A stretch of DNA of 64,000 nt. It comes from Paracentrotus lividus (Eukaryota; Echinodermata; Echinoidea; Camarodonta; Echinidae). The stretch covers positions 33,320,622 through 33,384,621 of the forward strand of contig CALNVZ010003433.1 of the NCBI GenBank assembly GCA_940671915.1, written 5' to 3'. Under the pieces are notes generated by a model. It was given only the letters and a program-made list of their open reading frames with translations. It was not told the DNA's origin and ran no database searches. This document shows positions 45,584-56,025 of this stretch, piece after piece; position 1 is the first letter of the stretch; every line of letters starts with the position of its first letter. The translations under genes were made by a program, and so were the position numbers.

Positions 45584-45720
45584 AATAATAATATTCTGGA
45601 TTTATATAATGCCTAATACATAGTTAGACTACATCTCTAAGCGCTTAACAGATATATTATTACCCTGGTCATTGGATTCAGGCTTGCCCACACACAAAGT
45701 TGAATCTAACAGTCAGCTTT
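45584..45720 (-). repeat. (AAT)n and a retroposon-tail-like segment
   Basis: ATAATAATAATAAT is followed by GGATTTATATAATGCC and TCTAAGCGCTTAACAG. On the minus strand the order is a body with AAGCGCTTAGAGA, then TATATAAAT, then a simple ATT tail. This parallels the non-LTR tail at 13721-13800, so it is probably the 3' end of a SINE or LINE on the minus strand. Confidence 0.45.
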
Positions 45721-47938
45721 CTTATGCAGTAACATATCAATTCTAGTTGTAAACTTAAGAGATAAAGGGCGCTACCATTCTACTCAAAGCGAATGCGCCC
45801 ATTGACTTTTTTTGTTTTTGGACAGTTTTTCACTTTATTTTCTTTATTGTGGCGAGCAACTACCTTTTCAAAGAAATGTTCAACTTGAATAAGTACGCTA
45901 AGAGTCTGAATTTTTTCAAAAATAGGAATAACTTATTGCAAAGAAAAAAAAAAGTCCTGTCACTTGTGTCAATTCGAAAGCCTAGTCAGATCAAATTCCT
46001 GTACAATATGGTATATTTTGCTCTCAAAATAGCTCATGCGCTGCATAGTTTTGATCCTCGATGCCGCATCATACTATTATAGCTTATTGTTCACAGGGCA
46101 ATTAAAAGCTTGAATTCTCAGCTTTCCGGAGATGGTACATTCATTTTAATTGATTAAAAAAAAGTCTAACACTTTGAACATAATCATAAGAGGTTCTTTC
46201 CTCGACTAGTCAATATTTACGCTTATCATATCGCATAGAAACATGTGAACGGCGTCTTCACAAGACTTGTGACAAGTTCACAATCTATGTCATTGTTTTG
46301 AGCATCAATTTATATGAATTGCATATTCTGATTACAACTTCAGCACAAAAATGTTATAAGCTTGCCCAAATGTGTATTTCCTCCATCTGGTCTGGAGAAT
46401 CTATTAACTAACAACATGATAAAAGTTCATCAATTTCTTTCATCTCCACGAGTAGATTGCTCAACCAAACGGACAATACCATTACACTGCAGGGAAGTCT
46501 TCGTACGCGAGTTTTTGTGAGCTAATTTATTATTGCAGCCAGCTGTATAGATTTCTGCGCTTCTCAGCTGTATTTCCAACGTCGCTTTGTTGCGTCTGGC
46601 CTCTTAGATAATGGACGCGCCTTGTTTAATTACGATTTAATGCCGCACATTGGTATACGTTAGCTTTACATTTTACATAGAGTAGAATTGATATGAATCT
46701 AAAAACGACTGTTGCATGCGACACTTGCATCATTTGCAAAAAATTTGTGTGTCACCTGGAAACTCTACTTAATTCCTATTAAAATGATTTAAATTAAATT
46801 CCCTTTGGTCCCTATATTTGAATACTTAAAAACAATTCACAGATATGAAATAACAACAATAAAATTTCATGACTAGCGATTTAAAGAAGGTCTGGAGTGT
46901 ATAAAAGAGATACATTATTTACAACACTAGTTTCTAAATTGATGGGATTTATTTTTGTATATTTTAATGATGCGCTTTTTATTGCTCAATTAATGGAATA
47001 CAGATAACCCTTTTTTAATGTATAGCGTAGCATCAACCCCACGCTTGACAGATATAATTTCATTTCATATCATTTCATTTATTTATAAAGTCCAAAGTGT
47101 AACAGTGGAAAATTGGTTTGTTTGCATGTAAATTTTTTTAGCTTTTCCCCCTGATCTACCTCGCACGCTATTTGACTAGTTCGAGCTAGACCACCTCAAG
47201 CGACCTATGGACCCAAATATACAAACAGTATGAAACCAGAGGTTTTCTTTACTTAACAATGACTTAAATTTCAATCATCCCCATTTTATTGTAAACCAAC
47301 AGATCAGTGATATGTATGCTATACGTGATAATTAATATGAATATATATTGTGCATTAAAATGGGACCCTAGAAATATACTCAATAATCATCACATTTTAT
47401 TTACTTTAAACCTCAATGCAAATTTCTTTCAGACCTTTCGATTTATCCCAATTTGTTTGAGTAAGGGGTGAGGTTTTTATGACATGTGCACATTCTGAAG
47501 GTAGTGAAACAAAAGCAAAGAAAAACTCATATTCTGGGTAAATATTGATCAAATCTGATAAATATCAGATAGTCCTATTTACCCAAGATGAAAATGATAT
47601 AATGTAGCAGAGTTACAAATGTCTTTGTTTACCACCATCTTGTGCTATTGTTAATGCCAAAGTGATGATGATCCAATGTTTCATTTTAGTTTTTAATCAA
47701 ACTTCAAAATGGAAAGCCATTTTTATTGAGGTAGTGAAATGTAAATGGAGTTATGTTCTAATATTGTTTGACATAAAGAAATATAGACCTGTGACAAATA
47801 TGTTACATTCCATTAAATAATCTCAGTGAAGTTTCAGCATTGTAAATATCTAAACTGATTGCTGTATTATTACAGAATCGTCTTTCAATATCTGTCAGAC
47901 AGCCCCCACTCCCCCCCCCCCCCCCCACTCTTCTTATG
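45721..47938. other. No gene seen
   Basis: AT-rich DNA. A 77-codon plus frame at 45849-46082 is not recognisable. The phrase CATTTATTTATAAAGTCC near 47080 recalls a retroposon tail. A run of sixteen C residues at 47911-47926 precedes the next foldback repeat. Confidence 0.5.
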
Positions 47939-47939
47939 G

Positions 47940-48383
47940 TGGTATCTCACTTCGCGAACACAGATTTGATTTTGAAACTACTTTGAGACGGTTTTGAAAC
48001 AGTTTTGAGACTATTTTTAAGCTTGTCGCCGAGACGTTTCCTGATTCCCCGCGACATTGCATGAGTTTCGGGAATCTCAAAACCATCTCAGATTAGTCCC
48101 AAATCCGTTTTCCCAACGGAAAAAAAGTATCGGAGATGTCTCTGCGACAGAAAAAAAAGTATCAGAGACGTCTCCAATACTTTTTTTCTGTCACGGAAAC
48201 GTATTTGAGACTACTTTAAGAAGGTTTTGAGATTCCTGAAACTCATGAAACGTTGCAGGGACTCAGGAGACGTCTCAGAGATGTTTCAAAACAGTCTCAC
48301 AGCTGTTTAAAAACCGTCTCAAAGTAGTTTCAAAACAGTCTCAAAATTGTTTCAAATCCGTCTCCGAGAAGCGAGATACCCCC
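47940..48383. repeat. Complete GAGACGTCTC-family foldback, about 444 bp
   Basis: The outer ends GGTATCTCACTTCGCG and, in reverse, GGTATCTCGCTTCTCG are inverted repeats. The centre is AAGTATC-AGAGACGTCTC-CAATACTT, with the palindrome GAGACGTCTC at 48165-48174. Between are alternating AAACTACTTTGAGACGGTTT modules mirrored on the other side (AAACCGTCTCAAAGTAGTTT). It is the most complete of the six members found here and defines their structure. No coding potential. Confidence 0.85.
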
Positions 48384-50200
48384 ATTATTTATGAATTTGT
48401 GAAAATAAAAGTAGTTGAGCAGCCAAAAGGGTTTGTGGTTTTAAAGTTATATTAAAGTCAAACTTCGAAAGTTAAACTTGAACGAAAGACCTTTCCAATA
48501 CAACAATTTTCAACAAATTTCTTTTTATATGACCAATCAAAAAAAATTCTTGCTGTTTCAATCTCTTTCAACAATCAGTCTATAAAGAATTTGTAAAAAT
48601 GAAAGTAGATAAAAGTTGACATAATACAAATTTGTGGTTTCTAACAGACACATCACACAAACATACTATGGTATAGAGAAATATCTGGCCCTCTACTCAA
48701 AAAGCAAGTCTCTTGGGTATTAGTTCTTTCTTTTTTTTCCAGGGGGAAAAAATATATATCAGGGAAAGATTCTTTTGATTTTGGTTAGAGAGGGAAAGGG
48801 AGAGAGAATTGGAGGGAAAACCGCAAAGGCATTTCAACTTTTCACCCCTCGCTTCTCTTTCCATAGCTTCCCTTTAGCCTCATTTCAAGGTCTTGTCTTT
48901 ATATCACCTGACAAAAGGGGTACTGAATTGATATAACTATAAAGGAGGCTATTACAGTCACAGAATATCTAGTTTTGGGAAGCCCTCTGAAATTTTCCAT
49001 GAGAATTTCTTTCAATTTTGATTATAGATAACGCTTTCTAAAAATAGTAGAAATTTCTTTTCTTTCCAGCACTTATAGGAAGGATATTAAACAAATAGGA
49101 ATTTATTTGAGTGAATGCAGGGTCTGTACCAACAGACTACTTCTAACTCGCAGCTGAGGAGTTCCCAGACAAAACCCCCCATCTTCATCATAAGACATAG
49201 CAGAGTGTCTGAACGGTAAGACTACAGAGACTGCAGGGTGATAATAAAGTGCATGGGTTCCAGGATTTATGGAAATCAATTATATATCAAAAGAGAGTCT
49301 GTGCTTGGAGACTAGACAGCCAGTGTTCTACAATTTGTCCAGTGCCTGGTAAAAAAAAATTGGACTAGTGGTAAAGGCACAGGGCACTGGGACAGAATCA
49401 GTTTTAGTTGGTGTAATCTTTTCACTCAATCCTGAAAAGTTTCTAAAGGTTGAGTGGGTGGATGGTAAGGGTGGTATTCAATTGAAGAATTACTCAACAT
49501 GCACAAAACCAAAGGAACAATCAGTGAAGAAGTAGGGATGAGAGGGAGAGAAGAAAAAAAAAGGAGAAAAAAAAGTATGAAGTAGCGAGGACACCCATTC
49601 TTACAATTTGGTTTCTGGTTACAAATCAAACATGATTGTGCCTGAATGAATTGGAAAATGAGACTGTTGAAATACATTTATATGCTTATAATTGAGCTGA
49701 AAGACGGACCAACAACTTTAACAGCAAAAAGCTGCCTTGAGTGCTATTTATCTATCGACCATAATGATCTTGAAATACAAATACACTTTGGACACCAGCT
49801 ACAGGTAGGACCTATAGGCCTATGTATTCATATCAAAGTAAACTATTAGGCCTACTGGTTTCAGGGGCAGTGAATGTCTTGTATCAATATAAGAAGTAAT
49901 TTGCAGTTTATGAATACACACCATCAACAAATCAGCCTAAGATTAGGACCAAAATCCTTGTATAGCACCACATCAAGTCTTCAACTACTCAAATCTGGCC
50001 CAGTTCCTAACCCATAATGCAACATTCTGAGCAGTGTAGTCTTATAGATATAGGCCCACTTGAATGATAAAACAATAATTCAATACTCAGTACATTCATA
50101 CAACAATAATTATGTTACCAGGTATCAAGACAAGTACTTTTCCTTTCAAAATATTTTAGTTTCCCTAGCTACAAATACAATTATAGGCAAAGTTATTCAC
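48384..50200. other. No gene seen
   Basis: AT-rich sequence. A purine-rich tract lies near 48786-48820. The stretch 49200-49265 has faint tRNA-like phrases (GAACGGTAAGAC, GGGTTCCA) that are too weak to call. Confidence 0.5.
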
Positions 50201-50223
50201 TGTTTTGGTTTCTGTTATACAGC

Positions 50224-50262
50224 CCTTGAAGAAGGCTTTATATAGCCGAAAGCTTGGCCAAT
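50224..50262 (+). ncRNA. Hammerhead-like motif, degenerate
   Basis: TTGAAGA at 50226-50232 is followed by a stem GGCT/AGCC (50234-50237 with 50244-50247) and then GAAA at 50248-50251, the order of a hammerhead ribozyme core (CUGANGA, stem II, GAAA). The first core base is U instead of C, a position needed for catalysis, so it would be inactive as written. Such motifs occur in Penelope-like and other retroelements. The T-run and ATATAT tract downstream may be part of the same relic. Confidence 0.25.
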
Positions 50263-50357
50263 AGAGTGTTTTTTTTTCAGCAACAACGCCAATCTCATCT
50301 TGTTTTTATTTCGACTATATATATATATACATATATATATACAGTGGTGGCCAAAAT

Positions 50358-51519
50358 CATAGCTGCCAACATTTGAAATTTCAAATTAGTAATGATCAGA
50401 TAAAAAACACAGAAATGTGCGCATAGCGCACATCAACATGTGCGCGAAGCCCGCACATCCACGAGCGCGAAGCGCGAAGTCCTTGCGGCCGGGGTCCAGG
50501 GCCCGCCTAAGGCCCTGGAAGCTCTGGGTTCTAGACGCTCTCCTGGTGCAATCTGAGCCCTATTTTGGAGCATTTAAACCTTTTTTTTTCCTGTTGTTTT
50601 TAGGGTGGAGCTTAGGTTTGAGAAAATTATTGCCAAAATTTTTTCATGAATCTGAAGATGAATGAATAACTCAATGAAATATGAGCATTCACAATATCAC
50701 TTACATAGTATCAATAGGCCTAAGTTACATTTGGATTATTATTCAAGAAAAAAAAAAAAAAAAAAAACCTTACCACAGTTGTTAAGAGGTATGTAGCTGA
50801 TGCTTTTAAAATCCTATTTATATCCTATCCTATTTGCTATTTAAATCCTGCGAAGTTGACATCCATGAAGTTATCTTGGGTGTGGATGAAGATTCAGATT
50901 CAAAATTCCTGATGTAAAGTTTTGATTTGTATGCAAAACAATGTCACTACGGCCGCCATGAGCGATGAGATATCCCTTCGACATATCGTACAAAATGCAT
51001 GTTGTTTGCTTTTTCCCGATTTGGTGATGAAGTCAAACTCTGTTCCATATTTGCTGTTGTAACATTGTCCCTTTTTACGCTCCATTTTCCACCATTTATG
51101 GTCCAAAACTAGAGAAGAAGAGGAGACAAAATACGGTCGACGTTCGCTAGCGACATCACAACTGCATCACACACAATACACACGTGCACTAACATCAACA
51201 TGCATGTTCACGCGAATGCGCTGTTTTCGTCTTTCGCTGTGTGTATGCACTAAGATCAACGTGCATGTACTTTAAATGGCCTTCCGCCTTCACTACGAAT
51301 GCGCTGTTTCGTGTGTTGCTTTCATGTGCACGTACGTACGTACGCGTGCGCCGTAGTAGAACTACATAGAACATGCATATAACACGTGCGTGAGTGGTCA
51401 TAATATAATACATGTATAATGGCGCTCATATTCGTAATTTTTAAAGGTGCATTCGTATTTTCGTATAAAGGGTAAAAATTCGTAATAATTAGAATTTTTC
51501 GTAACAGTTGGCAGCTATG
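50358..51519 (-). mobile_element. Nested hAT-like element with CATAGCTGCCAAC ends
   Basis: The ends are perfect 13-bp inverted repeats: CATAGCTGCCAAC at 50358-50370 and GTTGGCAGCTATG at 51507-51519. CAAAAT lies on both sides (50352-50357 and 51520-51525), shorter than the usual 8-bp hAT duplication, so the ends or target may have changed. The interior carries GC-rich sequence near 50420-50540 (GCGCGAAGCGCGAAG) and a minus-strand zinc-finger relic at 50900-51106. It inserted into a Tc1/mariner-type element. Confidence 0.75.
50900..51106 (-). pseudogene. hAT/BED-type zinc-finger fragment, frameshifted
   Basis: The minus-strand frame contains KYGTEFDFITKSG and AFCTICRRDIS, the first half of a BED-like finger found at the N-terminus of hAT-related transposases. 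The expected second half, IAHGGRSDIVLHTNQ with its histidines, is present immediately downstream but in another frame, so one small frameshift near 50965-50980 has broken it. No catalytic domain follows; the fragment is about 70-90 codons of a protein normally several hundred residues long. It identifies the surrounding element as a deletion derivative of a hAT-like transposon. Confidence 0.6.
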
Positions 51520-52682
51520 CAAAATTATTAGAACACCAAGCATATTTAAATGATTTTAGTAATTTTCACTCAGTTGACCATTTAAATACCTTTAAAATGG
51601 TTGGAATGTCTCCGAATATCATCCTTATGCTTTAAAAACTAAATAACAAAGCCATGCATTGGGAACTCGCCCTCAAGTCGCCCTTTTTTATGTTACACCA
51701 CCAACTGAAAAATCTAAAAATCTTGCGCTTTTAAGGATCAAAATGTCATAACGTAAAACCTTTTAAGCTTCTCCCTACAAAAGTATATATATTCTGAAGG
51801 GAAATTTCCTGAGGATGTCAAAAATGGCATTCATAACAACACAGGGTGAAGTAGTTACATCTTAAGTGGGGATTTTTAAATTATTTTTGAAGGGCCCCTA
51901 ATTTTTAATTCAGTGCCCCTATTTAAGTCCCCTGTTCCAATGACCCTTACTATTTCAACATATTTGAATTGCTCATGAAATTTCCTTTAAAAAAATATAA
52001 ATTTACGAGGAGTGTCTTGTTTAATTGAAAAAATAGTCTTAATTTTCAATGAACATGGTTATTTTGGTCATCTCACCACCAAGGGTGGGGGCGAATCCAC
52101 CCTCCCTATTTGACTAAATTTTCTGAAACTTAGCATGTATTTGAGGTATATTAGAATAAATAAGCCTGGTAAGTTACATACTTTTACCTCAAATACTTTT
52201 TGAGCAATTAGCATATGTAATTGGCATTTTACTTTCTTGCATTTTGACTACATGTTTAACACACAAGTCTATGGGGAAACCAAAAGCGAATAGCGCAACT
52301 ATGTTTAATGCTGCGCATTACCAGATGGTCGAAACTTTATAAATTTGGTATCAACATATACGTAAGACCCTATGCTAAAAAGTCATGAAAGTTCATGGCA
52401 CACAAAAGATATCTTTAATTTGATTTCGGCAAATGAACTAGGGCATTGATAATCCCATAGACTTTGTGTAGGTTCAGGTGTTCTAATAATTTTGGCCACC
52501 ACTGTATATATAACTCAAAAAGTATATGACTAGTTACTATCTATAACACAAAATCAATGATATACCACTCATAGTGTTGGTCAGTTTGCTCTCACTTTAA
52601 AACTTGAAAGAATTATAATATTTTTATTTATCAACAGAAATAAAAAAAAAATATTGATGAATAAAATGATGAGGATTAAATC

Positions 52683-52797
52683 ATGATCAAAGTCATTGTA
52701 ATTATGATAATAATGATGACTGTCATTGGATGATGATGAAAGATGATGATGATGATGAGGAGGAGGAGGAGGAGGAGGAGGAGGAGGGCGAGGAGGA
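52683..52797 (+). repeat. (GAT)n then (GAG)n microsatellite
   Basis: Imperfect GATGAT sequence from 52683 becomes pure GATGATGATGATGATGAG, then about 13 GAG units to 52797. The minus frame through it gives proline and histidine runs, an artefact of the repeat. Confidence 0.92.
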
Positions 52798-53173
52798 CAA
52801 TTTTGAAATGACAATAAAAAGATATGGAAATGTTAAAAATTAACGTAGCCAAAAGAAGCACGTCCCACTTCCATTCCCTCTTACTAACCACAGTACCCTG
52901 TCCATGAGAACGCACCTGAGCTGTGAACACATATCAGAGTGCAGACAAAAAATTGAGATCGTTACAAAGATGAAAATCAATAAATTCACAACATACGACT
53001 GAACACCCTAGTCATGGCAACAGTATCTGACATTTAAACACTCTGTTCATTGTTAGCTTTCATCAGCAGACCCCTCGCAATGAAATTTTTTGAAAAGTGG
53101 AAGATATCAGAAACAGCCAAAAACTTTTGAATTCTCACCATAGGTTCTGTAATCCTGAAGGAAATTGAAATGA

Positions 53174-53240
53174 TTATGATGCTGATGATGATGCAGTGAT
53201 GATGGTGATGATGATAATGCTGATGATGATGATGACGATA
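53174..53240 (+). repeat. (GAT)n microsatellite
   Basis: GATTATGATGCTGATGATGA-type imperfect trinucleotide repeat. Confidence 0.85.
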
Positions 53241-53375
53241 TTTGACAAAATAATTAATATTTAGTCTTGAACATAATATACATGCATATAACAGGCACAG
53301 ATTCAGCCAGCATCAGCCTCTGAAAAAGTATTTTGTTGGCCCGATTGTCTGGGGACAATAGCGGCTGTCTTATGT

Positions 53376-53762
53376 TTGGGCATGGGCCAATACAATCCTT
53401 TGTCAGAGCTAATGTTGGATCCTTCACCGATATGAGGGTAAAATCTTAATAAAAACGTATTCTCGAAGTGAGCTTTTAATGAGTCTTAAAGAATACACTA
53501 TTATGCTTGGCATGGGCCAATATAACCCTTTGTCAGAGCTCAGCCTGAATCCGCTTCTGATATAAGAGTAAAATAGTAATAAAAACGTATTCTCGAAGTT
53601 AGCTTTTAATGAGTCTTAAAGAATACACTATTATGCTTGGCATGGGCCAATATAACCCTTTGTCAGAGCTTAGGCTGGATCCGCTTCTGATATAAGAGTA
53701 AAATAGTAATAAAAACAGATTCTCGAAGTGAGATTTTAATGGGTCTTAATGAACACACTAGC
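53376..53762 (+). repeat. 130-bp minisatellite, three units
   Basis: CATGGGCCAATA starts at 53381, 53511 and 53641, exactly 130 bp apart. Each unit contains CTTTGTCAGAGCT, AGTAAAAT, AATAAAAACGTATTCTCGAA (AACAGATT in the third) and TTTTAATGAGTCTTAA. Units two and three are the most alike. No frame spans the array. Confidence 0.93.
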
Positions 53763-54713
53763 TTATTTTCAATCCAAGCAAAGTCTTGTTTTGTGCTCTT
53801 TACAATACATTTTTTTTTATTCCACCAATTTCTGTATTCTCTCTCCTCTTTATACTGTGGTTTCGTTGGCTTGTAAGCTGGAAAAGGGGTCATAGAAACA
53901 GTAAATCGGTGATAATAGCGATATCCTTTTACAGAATAAGAGCGATATTGAGTTATTTGAGCAGAACTGTAATCAATAGAAGTGTTTAATGAAACCTTGA
54001 AAGGGGACGGGGGAAAGAGACAGAAATAAAAGATTCCTTCTTTTAAAAAAAAAAGCAGGGAAGATGTTTTAAAATTGTGACAATAATGCCCTCTGACTTT
54101 AATTTAGGGGTGTGGATGCTTTGTTTGGAAGTAAGTTTTGCCTATATAGGCCGTAGTCACACTGAAGTGGTTCTATAACGTCCTTGCCCGTTCCTTTAAA
54201 AAATGTTAAAGAGGTTTTGGTCAGGTTGAAATTCATTACTTTAGCCAAATCATATCTAAAAATACAATGCTAGTCCATTCATAAATAGCTCTCGCTACTT
54301 CCATCTCGTCTTTATCTTGTCCGTGATCCGTTTTTATCCAGTTCAGACCGAGTAAACCACTGATTTACTTTATACCGTTCATAGCCGGTCCAAACTACCA
54401 CTAAAAGTGTCCACATGTAGCATGATAAAAGTGCGGCAAAGCGTTCGTAGTACGTCCTTCTCATTTCTAGAAAGTCCTTCTCGTTTGAAGAACGTTGTCA
54501 CACTGTTTAATTTAAAAAATGGGCAGAAAGCCAGATATGTTTTTTTTTAATGTTAAAAAATTGGACTGTCTTCCCGTCCAAGTCCATCCTTCACGTTCGT
54601 AAACAGAGTGTGGCAAGTCTCAAATACATCCACTCCGTTTGTACACAGATTGAGCCCGTACGCAATTTTTAGTGTGTGTCATGGAATACACAGCAGAGCA
54701 ATTGTTCCAGGAT
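53763..54713. other. No gene; possible old inverted-repeat element
   Basis: From 54145 the DNA turns less AT-rich (GTAGTCACACTGAAG, CGTCCTTGCCCG, GTTGTCACACTG, AGAGTGTGGCAAG), suggesting an old MITE-like unit ending near 54620, but the ends do not pair well enough to call. Confidence 0.45.
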
Positions 54714-54717
54714 TTAA

Positions 54718-55028
54718 AGCTGGTGTATAGTTTCTTGACAAGGAAAAAATTTATTTGGATTCACATTTAGATAGTATAAAAGATTGAATCCAATAACTAT
54801 AATAAAGCAAAATTATAGTACTTGAAATTTTGTTTTAGTGTCTTTATTTCATAATTTAAGTATAAAACATGGAAAGACAGGGACCCGACTCGTTTCAGCG
54901 TTCATGTGGAAAACCAAAGGGGATTCTCTTGTGTGTGGGTGTTACACACAGATCGTTACGCACCATTCACGCCCTAACCTCCCGCGTGCGAAACTCCCAG
55001 CAGAAGTCTAAAACGGCGGTTACATTAT
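54718..55028 (+). mobile_element. TTAAAGCTGG-family element, copy C, right-truncated
   Basis: It follows TTAA, starts AGCTGGTGTATAGTTTCTTG and matches copy B (45098-45417) in order through GATTGAATCCAATAACTATA, TTTTGTTTTAGTGTCTTTAT and GGGGATTCTCTTGTGTGTGG. Similarity stops at about 55028 (ACATTATGG). The right end is missing. Confidence 0.8.
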
Positions 55029-55612
55029 GGAAAATTATTATTTGATTTGGCAAATGCTACTACGAAAATTATTAACCTTTAGTACAGATTGGAAGCTCCC
55101 GACATTTTTATGCAGATCACTTGATTACAAAAAGATATTTATGATTGGAAACAAGTTAACACTTGCACACCGTGAATTCATTATTATATATTTTTTTAAT
55201 CTATCTTTTGAATAACAGCTTACCATAAATCTTTTGACCTAAAACACTTTTGTAATTTTTATCGTAAAATCTGATAAAAAACAACCTTTATCCAATATGG
55301 AAAGTGTCTTATAGACAATGAAATAGCATACAATAAAGAGTAAAATGGGTTTCTTTTATTTTCATACATATAATTTCTTAATATTCCTAAATGACTAGAT
55401 CCCAAAATGAAATTCAACTCCCAGCTTCCCCAAGGATATGTAACAAAACAAGTAAAAAATAGACATGTAGTACCACTGATCAAATTACTTTTAAACACTA
55501 GTTATAAAAAAAAAATGCAATAAGTCTTTAGGGAGTATGTCTCCTAGCAAATAGTTCACTGAAAAACAGATGGGGAAGGAAAACATCTATCAAGGATTGG
55601 TTCAGAATCAAT
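55029..55612. other. No gene seen
   Basis: AT-rich sequence with short frames on both strands and no recognisable motif. Confidence 0.5.
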
Positions 55613-55614
55613 TA

Positions 55615-56023
55615 CCGCGTTTACATTGAGACTCGGCTCTCGTGTCGAATCCACAGGAAGGGTTCGACACTGCAAAGAGTGAACCTGTGATCGTGTTTAT
55701 ACACAACAAAAAAGGCGAGTTAAACACGGCTCCCAGATCATGACCGGAAGTAAGGGACGTCATTAATGTGTGTTGCAATGTATAGCCAAATTCCATATCT
55801 AACCTCAAGGTCATCGACTTCGACACGGCTTTCTGTTTACACACATAAAAATTGCCGTGTCGAACCCGCCTCCCGGATCGAAACCTACGATTTTGGCGGA
55901 GTAAAAAAGGCGTGTCGAACTCGGGTCGCGGATCACACTGATCCCGTTTACATGGCATAAAATTGACGTGTCGAGCGTGATTGCCGTGTTGAACCCGCGA
56001 CCCGAGTCACAGTGTAAACGGGG
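55615..56023. mobile_element. TA-flanked inverted-repeat element rich in CGTGTCGAA words
   Basis: The ends are CCGCGTTTACATTGAGACTC and, in reverse, CCCCGTTTACACTGTGACTC, each bordered by TA (55613-55614 and 56024-56025). The word GTGTCGA or its complement occurs at least six times inside, with CGGATC and ACCCGC words nearby. It is more GC-rich than its flanks. Frames on both strands (116 and 64 codons) are side effects of the repeats. Confidence 0.72.
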
Positions 56024-56025
56024 TA

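Larger units (their letters stand above)
50342..52504. mobile_element. Tc1/mariner-type element, TA-flanked, split by a nested insertion
   Basis: The ends are CAGTGGTGGCCAAAAT at 50342 and its complement ATTTTGGCCACCACTG ending at 52504, each bordered by TA. The 1162-bp element at 50358-51519 interrupts it just inside the left end. Without that insert it is about 1 kb and has no frame resembling a DDE transposase, so it is non-autonomous or decayed. The right end continues ATTATTAGAACACC in reverse, and the same phrase resumes right after the insert at 51522. Confidence 0.85.
52507..53375. other. No gene; trinucleotide repeat blocks
   Basis: Between the Tc1/mariner-type element and the 130-bp tandem repeat. 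Contains (GAT)n and (GAG)n at 52683-52797 and (GAT)n at 53174-53240. Frames here are low-complexity. Confidence 0.6.

Noticed and set aside
49200..49265. tRNA-like phrases (GTGTCTGAACGGTAAGAC, GCATGGGTTCCA)
   Set aside because: Weak A-box and B-box resemblance only. No foldable cloverleaf and no terminator.
52581..52814. Minus-strand frame with proline and histidine runs
   Set aside because: It is the translation of the GAG/GAT microsatellite.
54145..54625. Possible inverted-repeat element with GTCACACTG words
   Set aside because: The words TAGTCACACTG and GTTGTCACACTG are in the same orientation and the candidate right end (AGAGTGTGGCAAG) pairs poorly. Ends could not be defined.
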